Assembly: GCF_913060805.1 (NCBI RefSeq)
Contig: NZ_CAJXTC010000023.1
Location: forward strand, 1 to 64,000
Direction: 5' to 3'
Source of the DNA: an uncultured Draconibacterium sp.
GTDB taxonomy: Bacteria > Bacteroidota > Bacteroidia > Bacteroidales > Prolixibacteraceae
DNA: 64,000 bases
Notes under the pieces: generated by a model
Told to the model about the DNA's origin: nothing
What the model saw: the letters and a program-made list of their open reading frames with translations, nothing else
The model's database searches: none
Shown: positions 45,148 to 54,923 of the stretch, piece after piece
How positions within the stretch are numbered: position 1 is the stretch's first letter
Layout of the letters: each line of letters opens with the position of its first letter
Program-made: the position numbers and the translations under genes

Positions 45148-46166
45148 TCAACCTGTAACTTTAACAAAACCGGCAAATGGTCGCTAAAACCACCATTGTA
45201 ACGGTAGCCCGTGTAAGTGCGATGTAGTTTTCGGCCTCCGCGCGTTTCGTCAGGCTCGAATAAAAAGGGCAATTTACAGATTGTTGCATTTTCTGGTTTT
45301 GTACCCAATCCACTTCCTGCGGCCAATAAGTTTGGTGATACAATTATCTGATCGAAAACAAACCACTGTCCCTGGTATTTTAAAGTCCCCTCCTCCTGAT
45401 CCATCCAGGGCAAAGATAAGTTGTACAAATCGGCAGATTCGTTATTTAGAGGATCAGCAGCACCAAGATCTTGCGATATACTTTCATCTGTTGGCTGATC
45501 GTTAAAATCACCTACGATAACCACTTTCGCCTTTTCATTCTCTTGAATGATCTCTTCGTATTTCGACAAAAGCAAACGCGCAGCCTGCTGCCTTGCAGGG
45601 CGTGTTTCCAGCAAACCCGAATACCGCGACGGCCAGTGATTTACAAACACGTGAATAGAATCTCCACCAGTTACCGTTCCCAGAACATAAAGTATTTCGC
45701 GACTTTTACGAACGCCTCCATTTTTATCTTCCAGCGGGTAATATGCGTAATCAAGCGGATAAAAGGTTTCTGAATTATAAATCAGCGCCACATCGATTCC
45801 ACGGGGATCCGGCGACTCTTTATGAATTATTTTGTATGGCGTAGATTTTAGTGGTGTATCGTCGGTAAGTTGTTCCAACACATAACGATTCTCGATTTCT
45901 GCCAACGCAATTAAATCAGGCATTTGCCAACCGCCGGCACTCAGTATTACTTTCGAGATATTGTTGATTTTGTTATCGAAACGTTTCCTTGTCCAGTGGC
46001 GTTCTCCTGCAGGCGTAAACTCGTCATCGGCAGTTAACGAATCGTTTCGTACATCAAACAAGTTTTCAACATTATAAAAGAGTATTGAAAATTCGGCATC
46101 AGCATTTTGAGCATTGCCTTTTGCAATGAGCAGAATTAGGGATAAACAAAAAAGAAAGTGTTTCAT
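45144..46166 (-). CDS. Secreted endonuclease/exonuclease/phosphatase family protein
   Basis: From ATG 46166 the protein has 340 residues and a signal peptide ending near KGNAQ. The EEP fold is marked by [13 protein letters not shown] at the start, [44 protein letters not shown] and the final [10 protein letters not shown]. Metal-binding Asn/Glu and Asp/His residues are present, so it is probably an active phosphodiesterase, DNase or sphingomyelinase-like enzyme outside the cytoplasm. It starts one base after the stop of the beta-helix lipoprotein gene, so the two form an operon. Confidence 0.88.
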   Translation of the reverse strand: MKHFLFCLSLILLIAKGNAQNADAEFSILFYNVENLFDVRNDSLTADDEFTPAGERHWTRKRFDNKINNISKVILSAGGWQMPDLIALAEIENRYVLEQLTDDTPLKSTPYKIIHKESPDPRGIDVALIYNSETFYPLDYAYYPLEDKNGGVRKSREILYVLGTVTGGDSIHVFVNHWPSRYSGLLETRPARQQAARLLLSKYEEIIQENEKAKVVIVGDFNDQPTDESISQDLGAADPLNNESADLYNLSLPWMDQEEGTLKYQGQWFVFDQIIVSPNLLAAGSGLGTKPENATICKLPFLFEPDETRGGRKLHRTYTGYRYNGGFSDHLPVLLKLQVD

Positions 46167-46167
46167 T

Positions 46168-47607
46168 TTACTTTTCAATGCGTTCGTACGCTCCCAGGTC
46201 GGGGCCATCTTCGCCGGTTCGGCTTCTGTTCAGCAAATCAAGCGGAAACTGCTCAGAATACCTCGTTGTTCCCACATCTTTTGCAGCCGATAAAGTATCT
46301 AACTCGAAGTTATAATCATCGTACGGATCAACAAAACGCGGGTCAAATTCCATTCCAACCATCGCATTAATGAAGTGATCTGTATTGCTCGTATTTAAGG
46401 TATCGGGCGCCTGAATTATACAGTGATCGAACAGGTAATTAAAGGTGTTCTCTTCGTTGTCTCCCAATTCCAGTTCGTTTCCGATATTACCGTAAATAAT
46501 ACTGTTTCCGAAAGTTGCCTTGGTCAAATCGCCGTTGTACGAAATTTGTTCGCCATTCGAGTTTTCAACAACCAGCACATTCGAAACAACCAACGACGGT
46601 GTAGTTCTCACAGCCTGTCCGTAGTTGCCCCAATAATTGGCAATGGTTGAGTGGTAAAACTCGTATTCGCCACCAACAAGTAAAGCGGCAGCATAATACC
46701 CACAGTTGCTGATCAGCGCATTGTAAGCATAAATCTTCGATTTCATGGCAAACACTCCGGCGTAAGCCATATTTTCAATTTTGGAGTTGGTAAGTGCCAC
46801 CGAAGCATAACCTTCGTTTTCAATGGTACCAACCTGCAAACCAATATTTGCATTTTTTATGGTGGTAAAATTGAATATGTTATTATGACTTCCGGAATAC
46901 AAAACAATACCATTCCACTGATCGGGAATATTTTCGTATGACGGTTCCAAACGGTCGGCCCGGAATATGATCGGCGATTCGAAAGTACCATCAGCAACCA
47001 CGTTTCCACGAACATACATTCCGGCACCTTTGTGGAAGTACACTTTTGTTCCCGGCTCAATTGTCAATGTCGACGTACTGTCAACATAAGCATAATCGTA
47101 CACGAGATATGGTTTCTCAGCAGTCCATGTTGTAGTTTTGATCCGCTCGCTTTTTATCAGCTTAAAATCCTGCCCGTAGGCTTCCAACATTATGCTCTGA
47201 AAATTTGTGTTGGTTGTAAACTCAATAGAATCCTGCACAACCATAGGCAAATTCTGTCCGTTCGGATCGATAGTAACCTCAACAAAAATATAGATACTGT
47301 CTTTTGCAGGCAATGTAATTTCGTACAATTCACTACTCTCGTAACCGTTGATATTCAATCTGAAATTAGAGGCATCGCCTCCTGCCAAACGAATGCGTGA
47401 AATCAAAACATCCTCGTTGTAAGGATTACTCACCGTAAATCGTCGGGTTGTTGAGCCAATGGTAGTAAAAATGGTATCGAAAGTTACTGTATCAGCGGAA
47501 AACTGTAACTGTGCATCAGTAGACGTCATATACCCCTCGTCCTCACAAGAGAAGAGCATAACAAGCACAAGAGCTGCAGCCAGTATTTGAAGTAAATTTT
47601 TAACCAA
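46168..47607 (-). CDS. Right-handed beta-helix lipoprotein
   Basis: I do not recognise a specific function for this 479-residue protein. A lipoprotein signal ends at LFSC, then an N-terminal Ig-like beta domain (FDTIFTTIGSTTRRFTVSNP) leads into a parallel beta-helix (IEPGTKVYFHKGAGMYVRGN, then repeated short strands with Asn ladders), and a tail ending GPDLGAYERI as in many surface proteins with this fold. The start is TTG: an in-frame TAA lies three codons upstream and no ATG is available, so a rare start is very likely. It is co-transcribed with the EEP gene. Confidence 0.75.
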   Translation of the reverse strand: MVKNLLQILAAALVLVMLFSCEDEGYMTSTDAQLQFSADTVTFDTIFTTIGSTTRRFTVSNPYNEDVLISRIRLAGGDASNFRLNINGYESSELYEITLPAKDSIYIFVEVTIDPNGQNLPMVVQDSIEFTTNTNFQSIMLEAYGQDFKLIKSERIKTTTWTAEKPYLVYDYAYVDSTSTLTIEPGTKVYFHKGAGMYVRGNVVADGTFESPIIFRADRLEPSYENIPDQWNGIVLYSGSHNNIFNFTTIKNANIGLQVGTIENEGYASVALTNSKIENMAYAGVFAMKSKIYAYNALISNCGYYAAALLVGGEYEFYHSTIANYWGNYGQAVRTTPSLVVSNVLVVENSNGEQISYNGDLTKATFGNSIIYGNIGNELELGDNEENTFNYLFDHCIIQAPDTLNTSNTDHFINAMVGMEFDPRFVDPYDDYNFELDTLSAAKDVGTTRYSEQFPLDLLNRSRTGEDGPDLGAYERIEK

Positions 47608-47703
47608 TTCGAATTAATTTATATCCTTATAACGTCCACTTTTCGCCGTTATTTTACAAATATAAAAAATCAATTCACAATTTTTAACATTTCTTTACAA
47701 TCC

Positions 47704-49155
47704 TTAGCTATTAACAGCACTTTTTTCAGAAATGAGAAACAAACCAAGCATTGTAATCACCCCGTTGAGGATAAGCAATTCGAATCCAAACTGATAGCCA
47801 TTAAATAACACCTCGGAATAGCTCGAAATAAAATAGCACAAAACGGGTGCAAAAATTCCGATATACGGAACCCACTTATCGTTCACTTTTCGTTTAGAAT
47901 ACATGCCAAAAAGGAATAACCCTAAAATAGGACCGTAAGTATACCCTGCAACCGTAAATACTGCCACCACAATACTCTGATTATTAATGGCATCGAAAAC
48001 TAGAATTACCGCAATTAACAGCACTGAAAACATTAAATGCGACAACATTTTCATACGGCGTTTTTTCTCTTCCGGGTATTTATGGATTTTCAGAAAATCG
48101 ACAGTAAATGATGTTGTTAATGCGGTTAATGCCGAATCGGCACTTGAATAGGCGGCGGCTGTGATCCCCAGTAAGAAGGCAATTCCCACAGGCAAACCGA
48201 AATATTTTAAAGCCAACATCGGGTAAAGATCATCGGTATTTTCAGGTAAGCTAATTCCATGCTCGCGGGCAAAAATGTATAACATTACACCCAGGCTCAG
48301 AAACAACACCACCGTAAAAAGAAACGACATACTAAACACCAGCATGTTTTTCTGTGCCTCCCATTTGTTTTTACAGGTCAGGTTTTTTTGCATCATATCC
48401 TGATCCATACCAACCATAACAACGGTGATAAACATTCCGGAAATAAACTGCTTGAAGAAGTTATTTCCTGAGCGCCAGTCCCAAAAGAAAAGTTGCGAGT
48501 TACTGTCATCAGCAATGGTTTTCACCAGCCCCGACAAATTCAAATCAAGGCTTCGCGAGATGGCTACGATGGTAAAAATAACCGCACTTACCAAAAAGAG
48601 TGTTTGCAGCGTATCGGTCCAAACAATGGTCTTTATTCCGCCCTTAAAAGTGTACACCCAAATAAGCGCGATGGTAACAATTACGGTTAGCGAAAACGGT
48701 ATATTAAACGCATCGAAAAAGGCGATTTGCAAAACTCCGGCAACCAAAAACAAGCGGAATGCCGCCCCGATCAGTTTCGAGATCAAAAAGAAAAACGAGC
48801 CGGTTTTATAGGATCGTGGTCCAAAACGATCGTCAAGAAACGAATAGATGGAAACCAGGTTAAGGCGATAATACAAAGGCAATAAAATACCCGCTACCAG
48901 CCAGTATCCAACAAGGTTTCCGAGAACAAACTGCAGGTACGAAAAGGCAGAATTACCAACTTCTCCCGGCACCGAAATAAAAGTAACTCCCGAGAGGGTG
49001 GCTCCAACCATTCCAAAGGCCACTAAATACCATGGCGATTTTCGGTTAGCAGTAAAAAATGCCTGCGTGTCGGCTTTTCGCGAGGTTAACCACGAAATAA
49101 AAATCAGTACTAAAAAGTAACCAAGTACAATTCCTAGAACAAGATATGGGCTCAT
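47704..49155 (-). CDS. Sodium:solute symporter, probable MurNAc/muropeptide-sugar importer (MurT-like)
   Basis: The 483-residue SSS transporter has about 13 helices with TANRKSPWYLVAFGMVGATLSGVTFISVPG, the classic SSS gate, and ITAAAYSSADSALTALTTSFTVDF in the Na2-site helix. It begins nine bases after the NamZ-like gene ends. In Tannerella forsythia an SSS protein (MurT) takes up MurNAc near namZ and nagZ genes, so MurNAc is the favoured substrate here. That substrate is inferred from context only; no murK or murQ is in the window. Confidence 0.8.
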   Translation of the reverse strand: MSPYLVLGIVLGYFLVLIFISWLTSRKADTQAFFTANRKSPWYLVAFGMVGATLSGVTFISVPGEVGNSAFSYLQFVLGNLVGYWLVAGILLPLYYRLNLVSIYSFLDDRFGPRSYKTGSFFFLISKLIGAAFRLFLVAGVLQIAFFDAFNIPFSLTVIVTIALIWVYTFKGGIKTIVWTDTLQTLFLVSAVIFTIVAISRSLDLNLSGLVKTIADDSNSQLFFWDWRSGNNFFKQFISGMFITVVMVGMDQDMMQKNLTCKNKWEAQKNMLVFSMSFLFTVVLFLSLGVMLYIFAREHGISLPENTDDLYPMLALKYFGLPVGIAFLLGITAAAYSSADSALTALTTSFTVDFLKIHKYPEEKKRRMKMLSHLMFSVLLIAVILVFDAINNQSIVVAVFTVAGYTYGPILGLFLFGMYSKRKVNDKWVPYIGIFAPVLCYFISSYSEVLFNGYQFGFELLILNGVITMLGLFLISEKSAVNS

Positions 49156-49164
49156 AATTTAAGT

Positions 49165-50334
49165 TTATTCGAAGTCGGGGTAAAGTAGATATTTTTTTCT
49201 CATTTGTTTGAATTCCTCCAGCTCGGGCTGCCAGCTTTCAATAATTTCAGCCTCGCTTTTCCCTTCTCTGATTTGTTTCAGCATCGAGTCGGTTCCGGCA
49301 AGCAGATTCAGCCAGCGCTCGCGTGTAAGGAAATCAGCTTCATTCTCGTATTTGTTATAAAAGTCGAGGAAGTATTTCAAAGTAAATTTTGGCGATTCAT
49401 CCAGTGTTCGTAAATCAACGCCATAACATTTTTTGTCTTTGTTCAGCGGGTTTATCGCCACTCCGGGAATACTGCGGGGAGTAAATTCGAAAGTGCCGAT
49501 ATTTTCGTTTAAACCACCTAAAACCTGGAACGGGAAATCGGTTCCGCGCCCAACACTTACGCTGGTTGCTTCAAAAAAGCACAACGATGGATATAAGCGC
49601 ACTGAAAGATCGTTGGGTAAATTTGGCGACGGACGCACCGGCAAAGAATACGCCATTTTATGATCGTAATTTTTTACAGGAATAACTGTAATATCACATT
49701 TTTTACCAGCAGTGTGCCAGCCTTCTTCATTGATCATATTTGCAAGTTCGCCAACTGTACATCCGTGAACGATTGGAATGGGATCGAGACTTACAAACGA
49801 TTCAAAACCTTCTTTACGAATTGGGCCGGCAACATAATCGCCATTCGGATTTGGTCGGTCGAAAACAATTAGCGGAATATCATATTCAGCACACGCTTCA
49901 ATAACGTAATGCATGGTTGAAATGTAGGTGTAAAACCGGCATCCTACATCCTGAATATCGAAGATTACGGCATCGAGTCCGGAAAAATGTTCTTCAGTTG
50001 GCTTTTTGTTTTTTCCGTAGAGCGAAAATACCGGCAAACCCGTGCTTTTGTCCAGCCCGTCTTCCACTTCTCCTCCGGCCGAAACATCGCCTCTAAAGCC
50101 GTGTTCAGGTGCAAATATCTTTTTTACATCAACGTTTTGGTTCAGTAAAAAATCGACCAGATGCTCGTCTTCTGCAATGGAAGTGTTGTTTACAACTAAC
50201 CCCACATTTTTGCCTTTCAGCGCATCCAAATATAGCGAAGTACGTTCCGCTCCTACAATAATTTCATTATCTTGCAGTGCCATGCAACCGCTGGCCGAGA
50301 TCCATAAAACTAACACTAAAAAAATCCTGAACAT
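49165..50334 (-). CDS. namZ: NamZ-type exo-beta-N-acetylmuramidase (DUF1343)
   Basis: The 389-residue protein has a lipoprotein signal ending at SGC and a DUF1343 body: GKNVGLVVNNTSIA, KKIFAPEHGFRGDVSAGGEV, FDIQDVGCRFYTYISTMHYV, VFDRPNPNGDYVAGPI and PIPIVHGCTVGELANMINEE. Characterised members (Bacillus subtilis NamZ, Tannerella forsythia NamZ) release MurNAc from the non-reducing end of peptidoglycan fragments. The Glu in APEHGF is the likely catalytic residue. Together with the adjacent symporter and the divergent NagZ-type fusion it suggests peptidoglycan salvage in the envelope. Confidence 0.88.
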   Translation of the reverse strand: MFRIFLVLVLWISASGCMALQDNEIIVGAERTSLYLDALKGKNVGLVVNNTSIAEDEHLVDFLLNQNVDVKKIFAPEHGFRGDVSAGGEVEDGLDKSTGLPVFSLYGKNKKPTEEHFSGLDAVIFDIQDVGCRFYTYISTMHYVIEACAEYDIPLIVFDRPNPNGDYVAGPIRKEGFESFVSLDPIPIVHGCTVGELANMINEEGWHTAGKKCDITVIPVKNYDHKMAYSLPVRPSPNLPNDLSVRLYPSLCFFEATSVSVGRGTDFPFQVLGGLNENIGTFEFTPRSIPGVAINPLNKDKKCYGVDLRTLDESPKFTLKYFLDFYNKYENEADFLTRERWLNLLAGTDSMLKQIREGKSEAEIIESWQPELEEFKQMRKKYLLYPDFE

Positions 50335-50509
50335 AGGCTTTTAAATATTACATTTGCGCAAGCGAAGATAGTTTTTAAATTTTTTAAAAAGCAATCATTT
50401 AGTTAAAAAAGTGAAACGAAAACGAAATATAATTAGGATCCGATTTTTGTACTATTTTATTTCGATGAACGTTTAACGTGTAGCATTAATTTTTAGCGAA
50501 TTTACAACG

Positions 50510-53458
50510 ATGAAACCAACACCTATAATATTTCTACTTTTTACCCTATTAGTACTGTCACTGGCCAACTGTTCTTCGGCACAGGAACCACCTTTTCAGC
50601 AATACAAAAACGATGAGTGGGTAAACCAGCAACTCGAAAAAATGAGTCTGGATGAGCGAATTGCCCAGTTGATGATGATTACCGTTTACCCGAAACAGAA
50701 CGAAGCCGCCAAAGCCATTTTTAAGCGGAGAATACAGGAGTGGAAACCCGGTGGAATTCTGGTAATGCAAGGTTCACCTGCAAAAAATGCCGATTGGATC
50801 AATCAATTTCAGGAAGCTTCCGAGACGCCGCTTTTGGTCGCTATCGACGGCGAATGGGGACCGGCCATGCGTACCGACAGTACCATTGTTTATCCGTATG
50901 CGCAATCGTTGGGCGCCGTGCAAGACACTTCCCTTCTCTACCAAATGGGACAGGATTTTGCCAGCCAGTTAAAACGCATGGGAATTCAGATGAATTTTGC
51001 GCCGGTTGCCGACATTAACACCAATCCGTTTAATCCGGTTATCGGTTATCGCTCGTATGGAGAAGAAAAGCATAATGTGGCTGAAAAGTCGTGGATGGTG
51101 GCAAAAGGAATGCAGGACAACAATGTTATTCCGGTGGCAAAACATTTTCCCGGTCATGGCGACACCAAAACCGACTCGCACAAAACATTGCCGCTTATTC
51201 CACATTCAAAAAGCCGCATCGACAGTATTGAAAGCTACCCGTTCAGGTATTTATCCGATAAAGGAATTGCTGGAATTATGTCGGGGCATTTAAATGTTCC
51301 GTCGCTCGATGATTCCGGAATCACCTCTTCGCTTTCGAAAAAAGTAATTACCGATTACCTGAAGGACGAAATTGGCTACAAAGGTTTTGTGGTTACCGAT
51401 GCCATTACCATGAAAGGCGTGCAAACCACTGCAGGAAGAGCCGAACTGGAAGCCCTGATTGCCGGAAACGATATGATCGAATTTGTTGACGATGTTAGCA
51501 AAGCTGTTGCAACTATAAAAGAAGCAATTATCTACGGCGAAATTACCGAAGATGAAATCAACGAAAAGTGCAGAACTGTTTTGGCACTTAAACGCTGGGT
51601 TGGTTTAAACAACTACCAACCGGTGGATTTAAAAAATATTACCGCCGATCTTAACGCTCCCGAATACCAGGTTACCAACCGAAAACTGATTAAAAAATCG
51701 ATGACAGTTGTTGTTAACAACGACAGTACTCTTCCGGTGCAGGATTTGGAGAAACGCAACATTGCAACGATAATGATTGGTGGCGACCAAAAATCAGATT
51801 ATCAGAATACGCTGGCAAAATATACCGGCATGGATCATTTTTGGTTACCAAAAGATGCCTCTGAAAAAACATGGGCAAATCTTCGCCAGGAGCTAAGTAA
51901 TTACAACTTTGTTATTGCCGGAATTACCGGAATTAACAAATACTCATCAAACGAATACGGTATTTCCGAAATACAAAAACAAGCGGTTACGGATTTGGTA
52001 AACGAACAAAATGTGGTGTTTACGCTTTTCGGAAACGCTTATTCACTAAAATACTTTGCCAATATTCATCATGCCGATGCCTTGATTGTGGCTCATCAGG
52101 ATAATGAACTGACTCAGGAATTAGCAGCGCAGCTTATTTTTGGTGCATTTAAAGCTAATGGCAAACTTCCGGTTACTTCCGACAGACGATTTAAAGCCGG
52201 CGATGATTTGGTTGTTGAACCCAACAAAACTTTTTCGTATACCATTCCTGAGGAGGCCGGGATGAGTTCAGTTATTCTGAACCGGAAAATCGACTCGCTG
52301 GCAAATCTTGGAATTTCGGAAGGTGCATTTCCCGGCTGCCAGGTTTTGGTGGCCAAAGATGGGCAAGTGGTTTTTCACAAGTGTTACGGTTTTCAAACCT
52401 ACGACAGCATTTACCCCGTAAACCAGAATAATATTTACGACTGGGCATCGGTTACCAAAGTTACCGGGCCGCTGCCGGCAATTATGCGATTGGTCGACGA
52501 GGGCAAAATGAACGTTGATGATAAGTTTAGCAAGTACTGGCCCGATTTTATTGGCAGCAACAAAGAAAACCTGAGCTTTCGTGAGATTTTGGCGCACCAG
52601 TCGCGTTTGGCTTCGTGGATTGCTTTCTGGACCATGACCGTGCAAAAAGACGGAACACTCGATAAAAAAGTATTTAAAGATCACCCCTCGACACTATACG
52701 ATGTTCGCGTATCGGAACGGTTGTGCATGAATCACAATTTCAGAAAAATAATGTTCGATACCATCCGCACTTCGGATCTGCTACCCAGAAAAAAGTACCT
52801 GTACTCAGGACTGAGTTTTTACCTCTATCCGGATATTATTGAAAACCTGACCGGCACTCCGTACGAATCGTATGTAAAAAACACTTTCTACCGACCTTTA
52901 GGAGCGCAAACAATAACGTTCAATGCATACAAACACTTTCCGCTTAACCAGATTATTCCAACCGAAACGGATGACTTTTTCCGAATGGAGAAACTTCGTG
53001 GTTACGTGCACGACGAAGGAGCAGCAATGATGGGCGGCGTATCGGGAAATGCTGGTTTATTCGGTTCAACAAACGACCTCGCCAAGGTATTTCAAATGTA
53101 TTTGCAAAAAGGATATTTTGGTGGCCGACGTTATATTTCGGACTTAACGCTTAACGAATTTACGCGTATTCAGTATCCTGAAAATAAAAACCGACGAGGG
53201 CTTGGTTTCGACAAACCCATGATCGACAACGATGAAAATGATCTTGAAGATGCCTACCCCGCCGTGTCGAGCAGCAAAAGCAGTTTTGGGCACAGCGGCT
53301 ACACCGGAACTTTTGCATGGGCCGACCCTGAAAAAGGGGTGTTATACATTTTTATGTCGAACCGTGTTTACCCAACCCGCAACAACAGCAAACTCTACGA
53401 ATTAAACATTCGTACGGCCATGCATCAGGCCATTTACGACAGCATTATCAAAAAATAA
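50510..53458 (+). CDS. GH3 beta-N-acetylglucosaminidase fused to a beta-lactamase-like serine hydrolase
   Basis: The 982-residue secreted protein (signal peptide or lipobox near LANCSS) joins two enzymes. Residues 35-360 form a GH3 NagZ-type domain with KHFPGHGDTKTDSHKTLPLI (catalytic His/Asp loop) and the nucleophile Asp near 297 in VVTDAITMKGV. A GH3 C-domain-like region follows to about 580. Residues 590-980 are a class C beta-lactamase/esterase domain with SxxK at WASVTKV (about 647), YSG near 765 and HSGYTG near 927. The fusion is typical of Bacteroidota. It should cut GlcNAc-MurNAc fragments; the hydrolase may act on peptide or ester bonds. Divergent from the namZ-symporter operon. Confidence 0.9.
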   Translation: MKPTPIIFLLFTLLVLSLANCSSAQEPPFQQYKNDEWVNQQLEKMSLDERIAQLMMITVYPKQNEAAKAIFKRRIQEWKPGGILVMQGSPAKNADWINQFQEASETPLLVAIDGEWGPAMRTDSTIVYPYAQSLGAVQDTSLLYQMGQDFASQLKRMGIQMNFAPVADINTNPFNPVIGYRSYGEEKHNVAEKSWMVAKGMQDNNVIPVAKHFPGHGDTKTDSHKTLPLIPHSKSRIDSIESYPFRYLSDKGIAGIMSGHLNVPSLDDSGITSSLSKKVITDYLKDEIGYKGFVVTDAITMKGVQTTAGRAELEALIAGNDMIEFVDDVSKAVATIKEAIIYGEITEDEINEKCRTVLALKRWVGLNNYQPVDLKNITADLNAPEYQVTNRKLIKKSMTVVVNNDSTLPVQDLEKRNIATIMIGGDQKSDYQNTLAKYTGMDHFWLPKDASEKTWANLRQELSNYNFVIAGITGINKYSSNEYGISEIQKQAVTDLVNEQNVVFTLFGNAYSLKYFANIHHADALIVAHQDNELTQELAAQLIFGAFKANGKLPVTSDRRFKAGDDLVVEPNKTFSYTIPEEAGMSSVILNRKIDSLANLGISEGAFPGCQVLVAKDGQVVFHKCYGFQTYDSIYPVNQNNIYDWASVTKVTGPLPAIMRLVDEGKMNVDDKFSKYWPDFIGSNKENLSFREILAHQSRLASWIAFWTMTVQKDGTLDKKVFKDHPSTLYDVRVSERLCMNHNFRKIMFDTIRTSDLLPRKKYLYSGLSFYLYPDIIENLTGTPYESYVKNTFYRPLGAQTITFNAYKHFPLNQIIPTETDDFFRMEKLRGYVHDEGAAMMGGVSGNAGLFGSTNDLAKVFQMYLQKGYFGGRRYISDLTLNEFTRIQYPENKNRRGLGFDKPMIDNDENDLEDAYPAVSSSKSSFGHSGYTGTFAWADPEKGVLYIFMSNRVYPTRNNSKLYELNIRTAMHQAIYDSIIKK

Positions 53459-53590
53459 AAACGCTCCAACATCTTCCCTTAAAAAATGTTAACACCTGTC
53501 TGTTAGTGACCTGTTTTACAACATATCAACAAAATCCATAACCCTTATATTTCAGCTACTTACATTTTATCACACCCCCTGTAATACACA

Positions 53591-53607
53591 TAATTTTGCT
53601 CATGTGT
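53591..53607 (+). promoter_or_regulatory. -7 element overlapping an inverted repeat, upstream of the small HTH gene
   Basis: TAATTTTG (53591-53598) matches TAnnTTTG. The inverted repeat ACACAT (53586-53591)/ATGTGT (53602-53607) brackets it, as an operator would. The leader to the ATG at 53719 would be about 115 nt. Confidence 0.4.
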
Positions 53608-53718
53608 TATAACATTTAACAATACCTGTTCGTGATGCTTTCATTATTAAATTATTAATTATAATTTTAAAGCACGTTCTTTATAAATACAATAATTATT
53701 AATTAATACCACAGCGAT

Positions 53719-53970
53719 ATGGAAAAAAAGATAACATTTAACGAGCTGCGAAAAATTAAAGACAGCTTGCCTGACGGTTCAATTGCACAAATAGCGCAAG
53801 AATTTGAATTAAGAGAAGAAACCGTCAGGAATTATTTCGGAGGCGCTAATTACACAGATGGAAGAGCAGTGGGTATACACATGGAGCCGGGACCAAATGG
53901 AGGAATCGTTCTCTTAGATGATACGGCAATTTTGGAACGAGCGCAGCAATTAGCTGGCGCAGCGGTTTAA
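53719..53970 (+). CDS. Small HTH DNA-binding protein conserved in Bacteroidota
   Basis: The 83-residue protein has an N-terminal helix-turn-helix (TFNELRKIKDSLPDGSIAQI, then REETVRNYFGGANY) and a short C-terminal part with VGIHMEPGPNGGIVLLDDTA, a segment I recall as well conserved in this phylum. It resembles a resolvase- or LuxR-like HTH without a sensor domain. The function is unknown; its compact size and strong conservation suggest a basic DNA-binding or regulatory role. It has a long AT-rich leader and its own terminator, so it is expressed alone. Confidence 0.8.
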   Translation: MEKKITFNELRKIKDSLPDGSIAQIAQEFELREETVRNYFGGANYTDGRAVGIHMEPGPNGGIVLLDDTAILERAQQLAGAAV

Positions 53971-53996
53971 AAGAGAAAAAAATAAAAATATTTAAG

Positions 53997-54028
53997 AAAC
54001 TGTCCTATATTTATGGGGCAGTTTTTTT
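53997..54028 (+). terminator. Rho-independent terminator of the small HTH gene
   Basis: AAACTGTCC pairs with GGGCAGTTT (one G-T pair) and is followed by a T run, 27 bp after the stop. Confidence 0.8.
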
Positions 54029-54056
54029 ATGTCAATTATATCTAAACCATTACCTC

Positions 54057-54851
54057 ATGAAGAAATTCACATTTTTTATTTCCCTTGCTTTTATCAGCAT
54101 TTTATTTACCTCGTGCGAAGCGCCATGGCAACCTTTATTTAACGGCGAAAACCTCGATGGCTGGGAAACCTACATCGGCACTCCGCTTACCGGCTTCGAA
54201 CACATTCACGAACAGGCCAAACCCGAGAACGTTTTTAAAGTTGTTGATGTAGATGGCGAAAAGCTCATTCACATTACCGGAGAAGTAAACGGTTCGTTGG
54301 CCACTGTCGACACTTTTGCCAACTACCACCTTGAATTGGTATTTAAGTGGGGCGACCAGGTTTACACTACCCGAAACAGCGGATTGCTGTATCATAGTTT
54401 TGGAGATTTTGGCGAAGCATTGGGCACCTGGATGACTAACATCGAGTGCCAGCTGATGCACGGAAACATGGGCGATACTTACCTGATGAACAATACGTGC
54501 TGCGAAACCGAAACCACGCAAACCGACGATGGTTTTGTTTTCACTAAAGGAGGAGAACTTACCCAGTTTGGAAAAGACTTTAACGGCCCGGGCATAAAAA
54601 AGGCTGTTGATGCCGAAAATCCAACAGGCGAATGGAACACTGTTGAACTGTACTCCTACGGACGTACTACCGTTCATCTGGTTAACGGACAAGTTACCAT
54701 GGTAAATACAAACACGGGAGTTGACGAAGAAGATGGCATCCGTCCGCTGAGCTCTGGGAAAATCCAAATCCAGTCGGAAGGCGGCGATTTATTTATTAAA
54801 TCAATTCGGGTAAAACCGATTAAGGAAATTCCTGCCGAAATCCTTCAATAA
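54057..54851 (+). CDS. DUF1080 family lipoprotein (3-keto-disaccharide hydrolase-like)
   Basis: The 264-residue protein has a lipoprotein signal ending at FTSC and a single DUF1080 domain: WQPLFNGENLDGWETYIG at the start, the central YHLELVFKWG and NSGLLYHSFG, and the final GKIQIQSEGGDLFIKSIRVK. The fold is a concanavalin-like beta-sandwich. Some relatives hydrolyse 3-keto-glycosides, but most are untested, so that label is tentative. It has a terminator and appears monocistronic. Confidence 0.85.
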   Translation: MKKFTFFISLAFISILFTSCEAPWQPLFNGENLDGWETYIGTPLTGFEHIHEQAKPENVFKVVDVDGEKLIHITGEVNGSLATVDTFANYHLELVFKWGDQVYTTRNSGLLYHSFGDFGEALGTWMTNIECQLMHGNMGDTYLMNNTCCETETTQTDDGFVFTKGGELTQFGKDFNGPGIKKAVDAENPTGEWNTVELYSYGRTTVHLVNGQVTMVNTNTGVDEEDGIRPLSSGKIQIQSEGGDLFIKSIRVKPIKEIPAEILQ

Positions 54852-54864
54852 AAAAATACATTTT

Positions 54865-54896
54865 ACCCGTTTCTTTCGCAAACGGGTATATTTTTG
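54865..54896 (+). terminator. Terminator of the DUF1080 gene overlapping a -7 promoter element
   Basis: ACCCGTTT pairs with AAACGGGT (54880-54887) around a seven-base loop, followed by ATATTTTT. The tail also reads TATTTTTG (54889-54896), a full TAnnTTTG match 28 bp before the permease ATG. The one segment may both end one transcript and start the next. Confidence 0.6.
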
Positions 54897-54923
54897 CGCA
54901 AATTTTAAACGAATACAAAAAAT

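Noticed and set aside
54135-54767. A 210-codon minus-strand frame inside the DUF1080 gene
   Set aside because: The plus strand has a signal peptide and a complete DUF1080 domain; the antisense frame has no recognisable domain.
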